Source of the DNA: Burkholderiales bacterium
Lineage (GTDB): Bacteria; Pseudomonadota; Gammaproteobacteria; Burkholderiales; Burkholderiaceae_C
Length of the DNA: 64,000 nucleotides
Assembly (NCBI GenBank): GCA_028868855.1
Contig: JAGWTR010000008.1
Coordinates: forward strand, 1-64,000
Direction: 5' to 3'
Part shown: positions 9,719-18,596 of the stretch, in pieces
How positions within the stretch are numbered: position 1 is the first letter of the stretch
Layout: the number at the start of each line of letters is the position of its first letter
Notes under the pieces: generated by a model
The model's database searches: none
The model's input: only the letters and a program-made list of their open reading frames with translations
Told to the model about the DNA's origin: nothing
Translations under genes and position numbers: made by a program

Positions 9719-11854
9719 CTAACGCCGAGCCTGAACCGGGGGAATGTGGTCGCCGCCGGCCGCGCCAAAGACTTGCTCTTTCAGCATGGACAGCTGATCA
9801 CGCAGCCGCGCGGCCTTTTCAAACTCCAGATTGCGTGCGGATTCCAGCATTTCCTTTTCAAGCTGCTTGATGCGCTTGCTGAGGTCCTTCTCACTCAGGG
9901 CCTCGGCCCCCACCATGGACTTTGCCAACGCTTCGACAGCTTTCAAATCATCCTTGGCAGCGTTAGACATGACGCCGTCGATCAACTCCTTGACCTGTTT
10001 GCGCACCGTGCGCGGCGTGATGCCGTGGACCGCGTTGTGCGCGATCTGCTTGGCGCGACGCCGCTCGGTCTCGCCCATGGCCTTCCTCATCGACTCGGTG
10101 ATCTTGTCAGCGTACAAAATCGCCTCGCCATGCTGGTTGCGCGCAGCACGGCCAATGGTTTGAATCAGGCTGCGCTCGGAGCGCAAGAAGCCCTCCTTGT
10201 CGGCATCCAGGATCGCCACGAGCGAAACCTCGGGCAGGTCCAAGCCTTCGCGCAAGAGGTTGATGCCCACCAACACGTCGAAAGTGCCCAGGCGCAGGTC
10301 GCGCAGAATTTCAACCCGTTCGACGGTGTCAATGTCCGAATGCAGGTAGCGCACTTTGACGCCGTTGTCCGACAGGTAATCGGTCAGCTGCTCGGACATG
10401 CGCTTGGTCAGGGTGGTGATCAGCACACGCTCGTTTTTCTCGACGCGAATGCGGATTTCCTGCAGCACATCGTCGACCTGGTGCATGGCCGGGCGCACAG
10501 TCACCAAGGGGTCGAGCAGGCCGGTGGGACGCACCAGTTGCTCCACCACCTGTCCGGCGTGTTGCTGCTCGTAGGCCGCGGGCGTGGCGGAGACGAACAC
10601 CACCTGGCGCATCTTGGACTCGAACTCCTCGAACTTGAGCGGCCGGTTGTCCAGCGCCGAGGGCAGGCGAAAACCATATTCCACCAGCGTGGTCTTGCGC
10701 GAGCGGTCGCCGTTGTACATGGCGCCCAGCTGGCCGATCATCACGTGGCTTTCATCCAGGAACATCAGAGAATCGGGCGGCATGTAATCCACCAGCGTCG
10801 GCGGCGGGTCGCCCGGCTTGGCGCCCGACAGGTGGCGCGAGTAGTTTTCAATGCCCTTGCAGTGACCGATCTCTTGCAGCATTTCCAGGTCGAATTTGGT
10901 GCGCTGTTCAATGCGTTGGGCCTCGACCAGCTTGCCCACACCCACCAGTTCTTTCACGCGGACATTGAGCTCCTCTTTGATGGCCTCGACGGCCACCAGC
11001 ACGCGCTCGCGCGGCGTCACATAGTGGCTGGACGGGTAGATGGTGAAGCGCGGAATTTTCTGCCGGATTCGCCCGGTGAGCGGGTCAAAGAGCTGAATGG
11101 AATCGAGCTCGTCGTCGAACAATTCCAGGCGCACGGCCAGTTCCGAATGTTCGGCCGGGAAGACGTCGATGGTGTCGCCTCGCACGCGGAAGGTGCCGCG
11201 CGCAAAGTCGGCATCGTTGCGCTTGTACTGCATGCGGATCAGTTGCTGGATCACATCGCGCTGCCCCATCTTGTCGCCCACCCGGGCGATCAGGACCATC
11301 TGCATGTAGTCCTCGGGCTTGCCGATGCCGTAGATGGCCGAGACGGTGGCGACGATGACCACGTCGCGGCGCTCCAGCAGACTCTTGGTGGCGCTCAGGC
11401 GCATCTGCTCGATGGCCTCGTTGATGGCACTGTCTTTTTCGATGAACAGGTCGCGCTGCGGGACGTAGGCCTCGGGCTGGTAGTAGTCGTAGTAGCTGAC
11501 GAAGTATTCGACCGCGTTGTTGGGGAAGAACTCGCGGAACTCGGCGTAGAGCTGGGCGGCCAGGGTCTTGTTGGGCGCGAACACGATGGCCGGGCGGCCT
11601 TCGCGGGCGATCACGTTGGCCATGGTGAAGGTCTTGCCCGAACCGGTCACACCCAGCAGGGTCTGGTACGACAGCCCGTCGTGTATGCCGTCGCACAACT
11701 GGGTGATGGCCGTCGGCTGGTCTCCGGCTGGGGGATAAGGCTGGAACAACTCGAAAGGCGAATCCGGAAAACTCACGAATTGGCCCGCCACCGCAGGCTG
11801 CGCCCCGTCTTTGGGCGACTTGCCGGCAAGGGAAACATCAATCAATTCAGACAT
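9719..11854 (-). CDS. uvrB: Excinuclease ABC subunit B
   Basis: UvrB (711 residues) verifies DNA damage delivered by UvrA and recruits UvrC in nucleotide excision repair. Visible motifs are Walker [11 protein letters not shown] near residue 70, the beta-hairpin region [12 protein letters not shown], the DEAD-like DESHV, motif VI (QTIGRAARN) and a C-terminal UVR domain ([13 protein letters not shown]). The ATG at 11854 (MSELIDVSL) was chosen over an upstream GTG at 11896. It is divergent from the aminotransferase gene across about 120 bp. Confidence 0.97.
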   Translation of the reverse strand: MSELIDVSLAGKSPKDGAQPAVAGQFVSFPDSPFELFQPYPPAGDQPTAITQLCDGIHDGLSYQTLLGVTGSGKTFTMANVIAREGRPAIVFAPNKTLAAQLYAEFREFFPNNAVEYFVSYYDYYQPEAYVPQRDLFIEKDSAINEAIEQMRLSATKSLLERRDVVIVATVSAIYGIGKPEDYMQMVLIARVGDKMGQRDVIQQLIRMQYKRNDADFARGTFRVRGDTIDVFPAEHSELAVRLELFDDELDSIQLFDPLTGRIRQKIPRFTIYPSSHYVTPRERVLVAVEAIKEELNVRVKELVGVGKLVEAQRIEQRTKFDLEMLQEIGHCKGIENYSRHLSGAKPGDPPPTLVDYMPPDSLMFLDESHVMIGQLGAMYNGDRSRKTTLVEYGFRLPSALDNRPLKFEEFESKMRQVVFVSATPAAYEQQHAGQVVEQLVRPTGLLDPLVTVRPAMHQVDDVLQEIRIRVEKNERVLITTLTKRMSEQLTDYLSDNGVKVRYLHSDIDTVERVEILRDLRLGTFDVLVGINLLREGLDLPEVSLVAILDADKEGFLRSERSLIQTIGRAARNQHGEAILYADKITESMRKAMGETERRRAKQIAHNAVHGITPRTVRKQVKELIDGVMSNAAKDDLKAVEALAKSMVGAEALSEKDLSKRIKQLEKEMLESARNLEFEKAARLRDQLSMLKEQVFGAAGGDHIPPVQARR

Positions 11855-11975
11855 GGGCGGCGTAGATCGATAAAATGACAGGTTGTCCGAGGCCACCGTT
11901 TCGCTTTAGGCGACAAAGTGTGGTTTCGTGGTGTTACTGGTTTTAGCTTATCCCAACCGACCAAGGACTGCTTGC

Positions 11976-13175
11976 ATGGCCTCCCTGTTTGCCGCCGTTG
12001 AAATGGCCCCCCGCGACCCGATTCTGGGCCTCAACGAACAATTCAATGCCGACCCCAACCCCCACAAGGTAAATTTGGGCGTGGGCGTCTACACCGACGA
12101 CCAAGGCAAGCTGCCCCTGCTCAAATGCGTCGCCGCCGCCGAGCACCAGATGCTGCAAGCCCCCAAGGCGCGCGGCTACCTGCCCATCGACGGCATTGCC
12201 GCCTATGACAAGGCCGTGCAGGGCCTGGTATTCGGGGCCGAGCACCCCGCCGTCAAAGCCGCTCGCATCTCGACGGCTCAAGCCATTGGCGGCACGGGTG
12301 GGCTGAAGCTGGGCGCCGACTTCCTCAAGCGTCTGAGCCCCAACGCCCAGGTGCTGATTTCCGATCCCAGCTGGGAAAACCACCGCGCCCTGTTTGAATC
12401 GGCCGGCTTCACCGTGGGCACCTACCCCTACTACGACGCGGCCAACAAGGGCATCAACGTGGTCGGCATGCTCGCCGCCCTGAAGGCCGCAGCGCCCGGG
12501 ACCATCGTCGTGCTGCACGCCTGCTGCCACAACCCGACCGGCTACGACCTCACTGAAGCCCAGTGGAACGAGGTCATCGCCATTGCGAAGGAACGCGGTC
12601 TGGTTCCCTTCCTGGACATGGCCTACCAAGGCTTCGGCGAAGGCATTCTTGAAGACGGCAAGGTCGTCATCAAGTTCCTGGACGCGGGCCTGAACTTCTT
12701 CGTCGCGACCAGTTTCTCCAAGAGCTTTTCGCTCTATGGCGAGCGTGTCGGCGCACTGAGCATCGTCAGCGAATCGGCCGAAGAAGCCGCCCGTGTGCTG
12801 AGCCAACTCAAGCGCGTGATCCGCACCAACTACTCCAACCCGCCCACGCATGGTGCTCAGGTGGTCGCCACCGTGCTGACCACGCCCGAACTGCGCCAAC
12901 AATGGGAAGAAGAGCTGGCCGGCATGCGTGAGCGCATCAAGCAGATGCGAGGCGCCCTGGTGCAAGAACTGAAGGCTGCGGGCGTGTCCGACGACCTGAG
13001 CTTCATCACCCGTCAAAAGGGCATGTTCAGTTATTCGGGCCTGAACGCACCGCAAATGCAGCGCCTGCGCTCGGAGTTCGGTGTCTACGGGGTCGATTCA
13101 GGACGCATTTGCGTGGCCGCGCTCAACAACGGCAACCTCAAGGCCGTCGCGGCGGCGATCAAGGCGGTGCTGTAA
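11976..13175 (+). CDS. tyrB: Aromatic/aspartate aminotransferase (class I)
   Basis: The 399-residue PLP enzyme transfers amino groups between aspartate or aromatic amino acids and 2-oxoglutarate. The PLP lysine is in TSFSKSFSLYGERVGAL. The substrate-binding motif HACCHNPTGYDLT and the Arg-containing C-terminus are present. The N-terminus FAAVEMAPRDPILGLNEQFNAD is typical of the AspC/TyrB group. The ATG at 11976 has AAGGA about ten bases upstream; an upstream in-frame start adds an unlikely leader. Assignment between AspC and TyrB substrate preference cannot be made from sequence, so the symbol is approximate. Confidence 0.9.
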   Translation: MASLFAAVEMAPRDPILGLNEQFNADPNPHKVNLGVGVYTDDQGKLPLLKCVAAAEHQMLQAPKARGYLPIDGIAAYDKAVQGLVFGAEHPAVKAARISTAQAIGGTGGLKLGADFLKRLSPNAQVLISDPSWENHRALFESAGFTVGTYPYYDAANKGINVVGMLAALKAAAPGTIVVLHACCHNPTGYDLTEAQWNEVIAIAKERGLVPFLDMAYQGFGEGILEDGKVVIKFLDAGLNFFVATSFSKSFSLYGERVGALSIVSESAEEAARVLSQLKRVIRTNYSNPPTHGAQVVATVLTTPELRQQWEEELAGMRERIKQMRGALVQELKAAGVSDDLSFITRQKGMFSYSGLNAPQMQRLRSEFGVYGVDSGRICVAALNNGNLKAVAAAIKAVL

Positions 13176-13203
13176 AGAAGCTCGCAAATTCTGGCGACAC
13201 CAC

Positions 13204-13229
13204 AAAAGGGGCTTCGTGCCCCTTTTTTT
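13204..13229 (+). terminator. Intrinsic terminator after the aminotransferase gene
   Basis: The sequence AAAAGGGGC, a TTCGT loop, GCCCC and seven T form a compact GC-rich hairpin with a T run, 28 bases after the stop codon at 13175. The A run on the left side could let it also work on the minus strand. Confidence 0.92.
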
Positions 13230-13330
13230 GTGTCTGCTTCAGCGCACAGGCCCGAAATACCGGGTGCTTGTGCCCTTGTTATCGCGCTTGTCTTACAACC
13301 CCCGATGCGAAGATCGTAAAAGTCCTTTAT

Positions 13331-13361
13331 GCTGCACTGCACAAAGTGCGTCATGCATCAG
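13331..13361 (+). promoter_or_regulatory. TGCA-rich element upstream of phaZ (shared with parA)
   Basis: GCTGCACTGCACAA followed by AGTGCGTCATGCATCAG lies 65 bases before the phaZ start. The segment 53591-53621 upstream of the orphan parA gene aligns with it without gaps at 24 of 31 positions. GCACT-N6-AGTGC within it is an inverted repeat. TGC-rich repeats are known targets of the PHB regulator PhaR in other bacteria; assignment to PhaR here is inference. Confidence 0.5.
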
Positions 13362-13395
13362 GGACAAGACAAGCTTGCACAACAGAGGTCGCCTT

Positions 13396-14676
13396 ATGCT
13401 CTACCAAATCTACGAAACCAATCGCTCCTGGATCAGCCCGTTTTCCGAATTCGCCAGTGCAGCGTCCAAGTTGTACAGCAACCCTTTGTCGCCATTCGCT
13501 CAAGTTCCCCAAGCGCAGCGGGTGTCGGCCGGTTTTGATTTGGTGCACCGACTGACCAAGGAATACGAAAAACCCGAATTCGGCATCAACAAGGTTGCCA
13601 TCGCCGGTGGCGAGGTCGTGATTCAGGAAAAAGTCGTGGTTGAAAAGCCCTTCTGCCGCCTGCTGCGCTTCAAGCGCTTCACGGACGATGCCAAACTGCT
13701 CTCCATCATGCGTGAGCAGCCTTCCGTGCTGGTGGTGGCCCCCTTGTCTGGCCACCACTCCACCCTGCTGCGCGACACGGTGCGCACCCTGCTGCAGGAC
13801 CACAAGGTCTACATCACCGACTGGGTCGATGCACGCATGGTGCCCGTCGAGGAAGGCCCGTTCCACCTGGACGACTACGTGAATTACGTTCAGGAGTTCA
13901 TCCGCACCATCGGCCCCAAAGTCCATGTGATCTCGGTGTGCCAACCCACGGTGCCGGTGCTGGCCGCCGTCTCCCTGATGGCCAGCCGTGGTGAAAAAAC
14001 CCCTCTGAGCATGACGATGATGGGTGGCCCGATCGACGCCCGCAAATCGCCGACATCGGTCAATAACCTGGCCATGAACAAGAGCTTCGAGTGGTTCGAG
14101 GCCAATGTGATCTACCGCGTGCCGACGAACTACCCAGGTGCCACGCGACGCGTGTACCCCGGCTTCCTGCAGCACACCGGTTTCGTCGCCATGAACCCGG
14201 ACCGTCACCGCGAGTCGCACTACGACTACTTCCTGGACCTGATCCGCGGCGATGACGACAACGCCGATGCGCACCGCCAGTTCTACGACGAGTACAACGC
14301 CGTGCTGGACATGCCTGCCGAGTACTACCTGGAGACCATCAAGACCGTGTTCCAGGATTTTGCGCTGGTCAATGGCACCTGGAAGGTTCGCAACCTTGAA
14401 GGCAAGCCAGAGCTGGTGAGGCCGCAGGACATCAAGACCACCGCCCTGCTGACCGTGGAAGGTGAGCTTGATGACATCTCCGGGGCGGGTCAGACGGAGG
14501 CCGCACACAATTTGTGCTCGGGCATCCCAAAGTCCAAGCAGGAACATTACGTGGTCGAGGGTGCGGGCCACTACGGGATTTTCTCGGGTCGACGCTGGCG
14601 TGAAAAGGCGTACCCGGAGATTCGTGCCTTCATCGCCGCCCACAACAACAACAAGCCCCCAGCCAAGACCAAATAA
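13396..14676 (+). CDS. phaZ: Intracellular poly(3-hydroxybutyrate) depolymerase
   Basis: The 426-residue protein mobilises stored PHB and matches the Cupriavidus necator PhaZa1 family. Its nucleophile is Cys182 in HVISVCQPTVPVLAA rather than the Ser of extracellular enzymes. Likely partners are the Asp in VEGELDDISG and the His in GAGHYGIFSG. There is no signal peptide, which fits a cytoplasmic granule-bound enzyme. The chosen ATG (MLYQIYETNRSW) is the family start; a longer in-frame ORF from 13081 runs back through the terminator and the end of the aminotransferase gene and is spurious. A TGCA-rich element lies upstream. No other pha gene is in the window. Confidence 0.94.
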   Translation: MLYQIYETNRSWISPFSEFASAASKLYSNPLSPFAQVPQAQRVSAGFDLVHRLTKEYEKPEFGINKVAIAGGEVVIQEKVVVEKPFCRLLRFKRFTDDAKLLSIMREQPSVLVVAPLSGHHSTLLRDTVRTLLQDHKVYITDWVDARMVPVEEGPFHLDDYVNYVQEFIRTIGPKVHVISVCQPTVPVLAAVSLMASRGEKTPLSMTMMGGPIDARKSPTSVNNLAMNKSFEWFEANVIYRVPTNYPGATRRVYPGFLQHTGFVAMNPDRHRESHYDYFLDLIRGDDDNADAHRQFYDEYNAVLDMPAEYYLETIKTVFQDFALVNGTWKVRNLEGKPELVRPQDIKTTALLTVEGELDDISGAGQTEAAHNLCSGIPKSKQEHYVVEGAGHYGIFSGRRWREKAYPEIRAFIAAHNNNKPPAKTK

Positions 14677-14712
14677 GACGGGTCAATTGATGCTGGCATA
14701 GACTGACGGCCC

Positions 14713-15375
14713 ATGCTGGACGCCGAACAGATCAACGCCCTTTTGCCGCAAACGCAGTGCACGCGCTGCGGCTACCCCGACTGTGCCAGCTACGCCCAGG
14801 CCGTTGCCTGCGGCGAGGCGGGCATCAACCAATGTCCGCCCGGGGGCGAGGAAGGCATCCGCCGCCTGGCGCAAGCCACCGGTTTGCCCGCCCTGCCCTT
14901 GAGCGACGTGCATGGCATCGAAGGCCCGCGCCACCTGGTCGTCATTGACGAAGACTGGTGCATCGGATGCACCTTGTGCATCAAGGCTTGCCCGGTCGAT
15001 TGCATCGTGGGTGCGCCCAAGCAGATGCACACCGTGATCGAAGACCTGTGCACCGGTTGCGAGTTGTGCATCCCTGTGTGCCCTGTCGACTGCATCTCCG
15101 TGGTGCCAGCGCATGAGACGCAGCCCGCTCCCACGGGCTGGGCGGCCTGGAGCGAGCCCCTGGCCCTGCAGGCCCGCCAACGCCATGCCACGCACACCGT
15201 CCGTTTGGTCAAGGCCCAGCACGACAATGAGGTGCGATTGCAGGCCAAGGCCGAGCGCAAGCTGGCCAACCTGACACAGGAGTCTCGCCTGACCGACCCC
15301 GTACAACTGGACCAGAAGCGCGCCGTGATCGAAGCCGCACTGGCCCGTGCCCGGGCGCGCCGCAGCAGCAACTGA
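14713..15375 (+). CDS. rnfB: RnfB-like ferredoxin-type electron transport protein
   Basis: The 220-residue protein has an N-terminal Fe-S motif ([30 protein letters not shown] spans residues 16-45, with four cluster Cys) and then two classical 4Fe-4S motifs, [15 protein letters not shown] and [15 protein letters not shown]. The C-terminal part is charged and helical. It corresponds to the RnfB/RsxB subunit, but no rnfA, C, D, G or E gene is adjacent, so it is a stand-alone form; nth, a Fe-S protein, lies 3.8 kb downstream. What it reduces is not shown by the sequence. The short N-terminus lacks the membrane helix of full-length RnfB. Confidence 0.88.
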   Translation: MLDAEQINALLPQTQCTRCGYPDCASYAQAVACGEAGINQCPPGGEEGIRRLAQATGLPALPLSDVHGIEGPRHLVVIDEDWCIGCTLCIKACPVDCIVGAPKQMHTVIEDLCTGCELCIPVCPVDCISVVPAHETQPAPTGWAAWSEPLALQARQRHATHTVRLVKAQHDNEVRLQAKAERKLANLTQESRLTDPVQLDQKRAVIEAALARARARRSSN

Positions 15376-15418
15376 GCCTCGCCCCGCAACCCTTTGCCCA
15401 TTTTTTTGGAGCCGTCGC

Positions 15419-16504
15419 ATGCCAAACCTGTTCGACCCCATCCACATCGGCGACCTTGACCTCGCCAACCGCCTGGTCATGGCACCCCTCACCCGCAACC
15501 GCGCCGGCCAGAACCAGGTTCCCACCGACCTGATGGTCACCTACTACGAGCAGCGCGCCAATCCGGCCACCGGCGCGGGTTTGATCGTCTCGGAAGCCAC
15601 CCAGATCAGCCCGCAAGGCCAAGGCTACCTGGACACCCCGGGCATCTACAGCGCCGAGCAAGTTGCCGGCTGGCGCAAGGTCACCGATGCGGTGCATGCG
15701 CAAGGCGGAAAGATCGTGGTCCAGCTATGGCACGTGGGTCGCATCTCGCACACCTCGCTGCAACCGGGTGGTGCCGCACCTTTGGCGCCCTCCGCCATCC
15801 AGGCCAATACCAAGACCTTCACGGCCAAGGGCTTTGAGCCCGTCTCCGCGCCGCGCGCGCTGACCCTGGAAGAATTGCCCGGCATCGTCGACCAATACCG
15901 CCGTGCGGCCCGCAATGCCATCACCGCCGGCTTTGACGGCGTGGAGGTGCACGGTGCCAATGGCTATCTGTTGGATCAGTTCTTACGCGATGGCAGCAAC
16001 CACCGCACCGACGCCTACGGCGGATCGATTCAAAACCGCGCCCGCTTGCTGATCGAGGTCATGCAAGCCGTGGTCGACGAGATCGGTGCCAAGCGCACGG
16101 CCATCCGCATCTCACCGGTCACCCCGTCCAACGATGCCCACGACAGCAACCCGCAAGCCTTGTTCAACCACGTGGCCGAGCAGCTGGACAAGCTCCAACT
16201 CTTGTACGTGCATGTGATTGAAGGCGAAACCGGCGGCAAGCGCGACATCGCCCCCTTCGACTACGAGGCACTGCACCATCGCGTACACGCACCATGGATG
16301 GTCAACAACGGCTACAGCCTGGCGCTCGCCGATGACGTGCTGAACCAAGGCGGTGCCGATCTGGTCGCGTTTGGGCGCCCCTTCATCGGCAACCCTGATC
16401 TGGGACGGCGCCTGCGGGACGGCGTGACACTGAATGCCCTCAACCCCGCGACGCTGTATGGCGGCGGAGCGGCAGGCTACACCGACTACCCCGCGATGAG
16501 TTAA
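15419..16504 (+). CDS. nemA: Old Yellow Enzyme-family alkene reductase (NemA-like)
   Basis: The 361-residue FMN enzyme reduces activated C=C bonds (N-ethylmaleimide, enones, nitro compounds) with NAD(P)H. The fold begins with LFDPIHIGDLDLANRLVMAPLTRNRA. The pair that binds the substrate carbonyl is His and Asn in VEVHGANGYLLDQFL, and SNHRTDAYGGSIQNRAR is the family signature. FMN-phosphate residues are in DLVAFGRPFIGNPDL. The ATG at 15419 has GGAG seven bases upstream. It follows rnfB by 43 bp and may share its transcript. Confidence 0.92.
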   Translation: MPNLFDPIHIGDLDLANRLVMAPLTRNRAGQNQVPTDLMVTYYEQRANPATGAGLIVSEATQISPQGQGYLDTPGIYSAEQVAGWRKVTDAVHAQGGKIVVQLWHVGRISHTSLQPGGAAPLAPSAIQANTKTFTAKGFEPVSAPRALTLEELPGIVDQYRRAARNAITAGFDGVEVHGANGYLLDQFLRDGSNHRTDAYGGSIQNRARLLIEVMQAVVDEIGAKRTAIRISPVTPSNDAHDSNPQALFNHVAEQLDKLQLLYVHVIEGETGGKRDIAPFDYEALHHRVHAPWMVNNGYSLALADDVLNQGGADLVAFGRPFIGNPDLGRRLRDGVTLNALNPATLYGGGAAGYTDYPAMS

Positions 16505-16530
16505 ACGCTGTGTGACTTTTGAGACGCTTG

Positions 16531-16600
16531 ACCCCCGAATGAAGGGGTAGATACCCTCATTCAAGGGTCATCAGCATGTCATTTCTGGCCCGCAATATGC
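16531..16600 (+). promoter_or_regulatory. Sigma-54-like promoter preceded by two tandem dyads
   Basis: TGGCCCGCAATATGC (16586-16600) keeps the GG-N10-GC geometry of -24/-12 promoters. Upstream are two adjacent inverted repeats: ACCCCCGAATGAAGGGGT (16531-16548) and ACCCTCATTCAAGGGT (16553-16568). The arrangement resembles an activator site before a sigma-54 promoter, although the dyads are unusually close. A further hairpin (ATGGACA/TGTCCAT, 16612-16638) lies in the predicted leader of the next gene. Confidence 0.45.
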
Positions 16601-16651
16601 ATCCTCATGATATGGACAACGCTTGCGCCGCTGTCCATGAAGTGGAGAGAC

Positions 16652-16879
16652 ATGATGCGCGCCTTAATGAACCTTGCCATTGAACCTACCATGCACCTGT
16701 TCGAGGTGTCTGCCCTGGTCCTCATCGACCCCTCGCAGCAGGCCGTTAAACGGGTGCTCAAGGTGTTGGCCGACACGCCCGTGGGGGCGGTCAAGATCGT
16801 GCGTGACCGCTATCCGCGTTCGCGCGCTCACCAGGTGCTGTCGCAACACGACTTGCCCGAACAGCTGGCCTTGGCCTGA
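16652..16879 (+). CDS. Small protein of unknown function
   Basis: The 75-residue ORF starts at ATGATG with a good ribosome site (GGAGAGA, one base before the first ATG). The predicted product begins MMRALMNLAIEPTMHLFEVSA and ends in HDLPEQLALA. It is a mix of hydrophobic segments and a basic middle (KIVRDRYPRSRAH), with no signal peptide and no motif I recognise. The segment LIDPSQQAVKRVLKVLADTPVGAVKIVRD looks like a genuine alpha/beta protein (positions 22-50). Possible sigma-54 promoter and dyads lie just upstream. A longer start at 16607 exists but has no ribosome site. Reality as a gene is likely; function is unknown. Confidence 0.65.
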   Translation: MMRALMNLAIEPTMHLFEVSALVLIDPSQQAVKRVLKVLADTPVGAVKIVRDRYPRSRAHQVLSQHDLPEQLALA

Positions 16880-16984
16880 TCAATGTGAAGGTCACTTGAA
16901 GCCCGCGGTGCCATCCTCATTTATGCTGGGGTGCTGACGCAAGCAATGCGTCTTATTTTCACTCCACGCCGAGGAAACACCGTG

Positions 16985-17608
16985 ATGACTGCTGAATCCA
17001 CCACCCGTCGCATCAAACGCTGGTTGGGCGCCCTGGCCGCCGCCGCCCTTGTCGTGTCACTGTCAGGTTGCGGGTACAACGATTTCCAGCGCCTGGACGA
17101 ACAGACCAAGTCGGCATGGTCCGAGGTGCTCAATCAGTATCAGCGCCGCGCTGACCTCATCCCCAACATCGTCGCCACGGTCAAGGGTGAAGCCGGCTTT
17201 GAACAGGACACCTTGACCAAGGTGATCGAGGCGCGCGCCAAGGCGACCAGCATCCAGGCCACACCCGAACTGGTCAACAACCCCCAGGCCTTTCAGAAGT
17301 TTCAACAAGCACAAGGCGAACTCAGTGGCGCCTTGTCACGCCTGCTGGTGGTCAGTGAAAACTACCCCAACCTGAGGGCCAATCAGGGCTTCCAGGATTT
17401 GCGCGTGCAGCTCGAAGGCACAGAAAACCGCATCACCGTGGCCCGCAACCGCTACATCCAGACGGTGCAGGAATACAACGTGAAGGCGCGCAGCTTCCCG
17501 ACCAACCTCACCGCCATGGTGTTCAGCTACCAGCCCAAACCCAATTTCACGGTGCAGAACGAGGCCCAGATTTCGGCCCCGCCCGCGGTTGATTTCAACA
17601 AGAAATAA
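16985..17608 (+). CDS. lemA: LemA family lipoprotein
   Basis: The 207-residue protein has a basic N-terminus, a hydrophobic helix and the lipobox LSGC (VVSLSGCGYND), so it is probably a lipid-anchored periplasmic protein. Heptad-like helices follow (LDEQTKSAWSEVLNQYQRR, LIPNIVATVKG), typical of LemA. The ending FSYQPKPNFTVQNEAQISAPPAVDF is conserved in the family. Molecular role is not established. It forms an operon with two TPM-domain genes (12 bp to the next start). The ATG at 16985 follows GAGGAA; a GTG three bases earlier is an alternative. Confidence 0.92.
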   Translation: MTAESTTRRIKRWLGALAAAALVVSLSGCGYNDFQRLDEQTKSAWSEVLNQYQRRADLIPNIVATVKGEAGFEQDTLTKVIEARAKATSIQATPELVNNPQAFQKFQQAQGELSGALSRLLVVSENYPNLRANQGFQDLRVQLEGTENRITVARNRYIQTVQEYNVKARSFPTNLTAMVFSYQPKPNFTVQNEAQISAPPAVDFNKK

Positions 17609-17620
17609 GCGGTTAGCACC

Positions 17621-18592
17621 ATGAGGCAGTCGCTGCTCTCGGCATCGGTGTGGATGCGGGTCTGGAGGCGGATGGCACTGCTGTTCGCCCTGCTGCTGAG
17701 CGGTTTCAGCCCCCCTGGCCTGGCGGCCAACGCCGACGGTGGGGTGCAAGCGGTGCCCCCGCTCACGGCCCGTGTCATCGACCAGACCGCCACCCTCAGC
17801 CAAGAGCAGCGTACAGCGCTGGAGGGCAAGCTGGCGGGCCTTGAAGCCAAGCTCGGGTCGCAACTGGTGGTGCTGATGGTGCCCACCACCTCGCCCGAAG
17901 ACATCGCCGCCTATGGTCAGCGCGTGGCCGACGCCTGGAAGATCGGGCGCCACGACGTCGGCGATGGCCTGCTGATCGTGGTCGCCAAAGATGACCGGCG
18001 TGTGCGCATTGAAGTGGCCAAGACCCTGGAAGGGGCGATTCCGGACCTGGCGGCCAAGCAGATCATCGACCGCGCCATCACACCGGCCTTTCGGGTGGGT
18101 GATTACGCAGGTGGTCTGACTTTGGCGGTCGACCACCTGGAGGCCCGCATCAAAGGCGAAAACCTGCCCTTGCCCACGGCACAGGGCCCCTCAGGTCAGG
18201 GTGACACCGGTTTTGACTGGAATGCTCTGGCCTTGTTTTTGTTCGTGGGGGTGCCCATCATTGGAGGCATCCTGTCGTCGATGCTGGGCCGTAAGGCGGG
18301 ATCCGCGGTGTCTGGCCTGCTGGCCGGCGGACTTGGCTGGTTGGTGAGCACCAGCGTACTGGTGGGGCTGGGTGTGGGCTTTATTTCGGCGGTGGTGGTG
18401 GCGGCCATGGCCGCCAGTGGGGCCTCGCGCGGACGCGGCGGCCCATGGGGCGGTGGCGGATTCGGTGGCGGCGGCTATGGCGGCGGATTTTCGTCTGGTG
18501 GCGGTGGCGGATTTTCGTCTGGTGGCGGTGGCGGATTTTCGTCTGGTGGCGGTGGCGATTTTGGCGGAGGCGGCGCTTCCGGCAACTGGTGA
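17621..18592 (+). CDS. TPM-domain (YgcG-like) membrane protein with glycine-rich tail
   Basis: The 323-residue protein starts with a signal/anchor segment (ALLFALLLSGF), then a TPM domain around residues 45-170 (VIDQTATLSQEQRTALEGKL; GLLIVVAKDDRRVRIEV; AITPAFRVGDYAGGL). Two hydrophobic stretches near residues 206-225 and 233-265 are likely membrane helices. The C-terminus is a Gly/Ser-rich tail (WGGGGFGGGGYGGGF and GGFSSGGG repeats). TPM domains occur in proteins tied to photosystem repair in plants and to envelope stress in bacteria; function here is unknown. Partners are LemA upstream and a soluble TPM protein 4 bp downstream. Confidence 0.88.
   Translation: MRQSLLSASVWMRVWRRMALLFALLLSGFSPPGLAANADGGVQAVPPLTARVIDQTATLSQEQRTALEGKLAGLEAKLGSQLVVLMVPTTSPEDIAAYGQRVADAWKIGRHDVGDGLLIVVAKDDRRVRIEVAKTLEGAIPDLAAKQIIDRAITPAFRVGDYAGGLTLAVDHLEARIKGENLPLPTAQGPSGQGDTGFDWNALALFLFVGVPIIGGILSSMLGRKAGSAVSGLLAGGLGWLVSTSVLVGLGVGFISAVVVAAMAASGASRGRGGPWGGGGFGGGGYGGGFSSGGGGGFSSGGGGGFSSGGGGDFGGGGASGNW
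18482..18553 (+). repeat. Three perfect 24-bp tandem repeats in the TPM gene
   Basis: Three identical in-frame 24-bp units at 18482-18505, 18506-18529 and 18530-18553 each encode GGFSSGGG. A degenerate fourth unit follows (GGDFGGGG). Copy number could vary by slippage without breaking the frame. Confidence 0.95.
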
Positions 18593-18596
18593 GTTC

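Noticed and set aside
9197-11878. An 893-codon open frame on the plus strand
   Set aside because: It is antisense to uvrB and reflects high-GC third-position bias; the minus-strand uvrB motifs are unmistakable.
16607-16651. Longer start for the small protein at 16607
   Set aside because: No ribosome site precedes it, while GGAGAGA stands directly before 16652.
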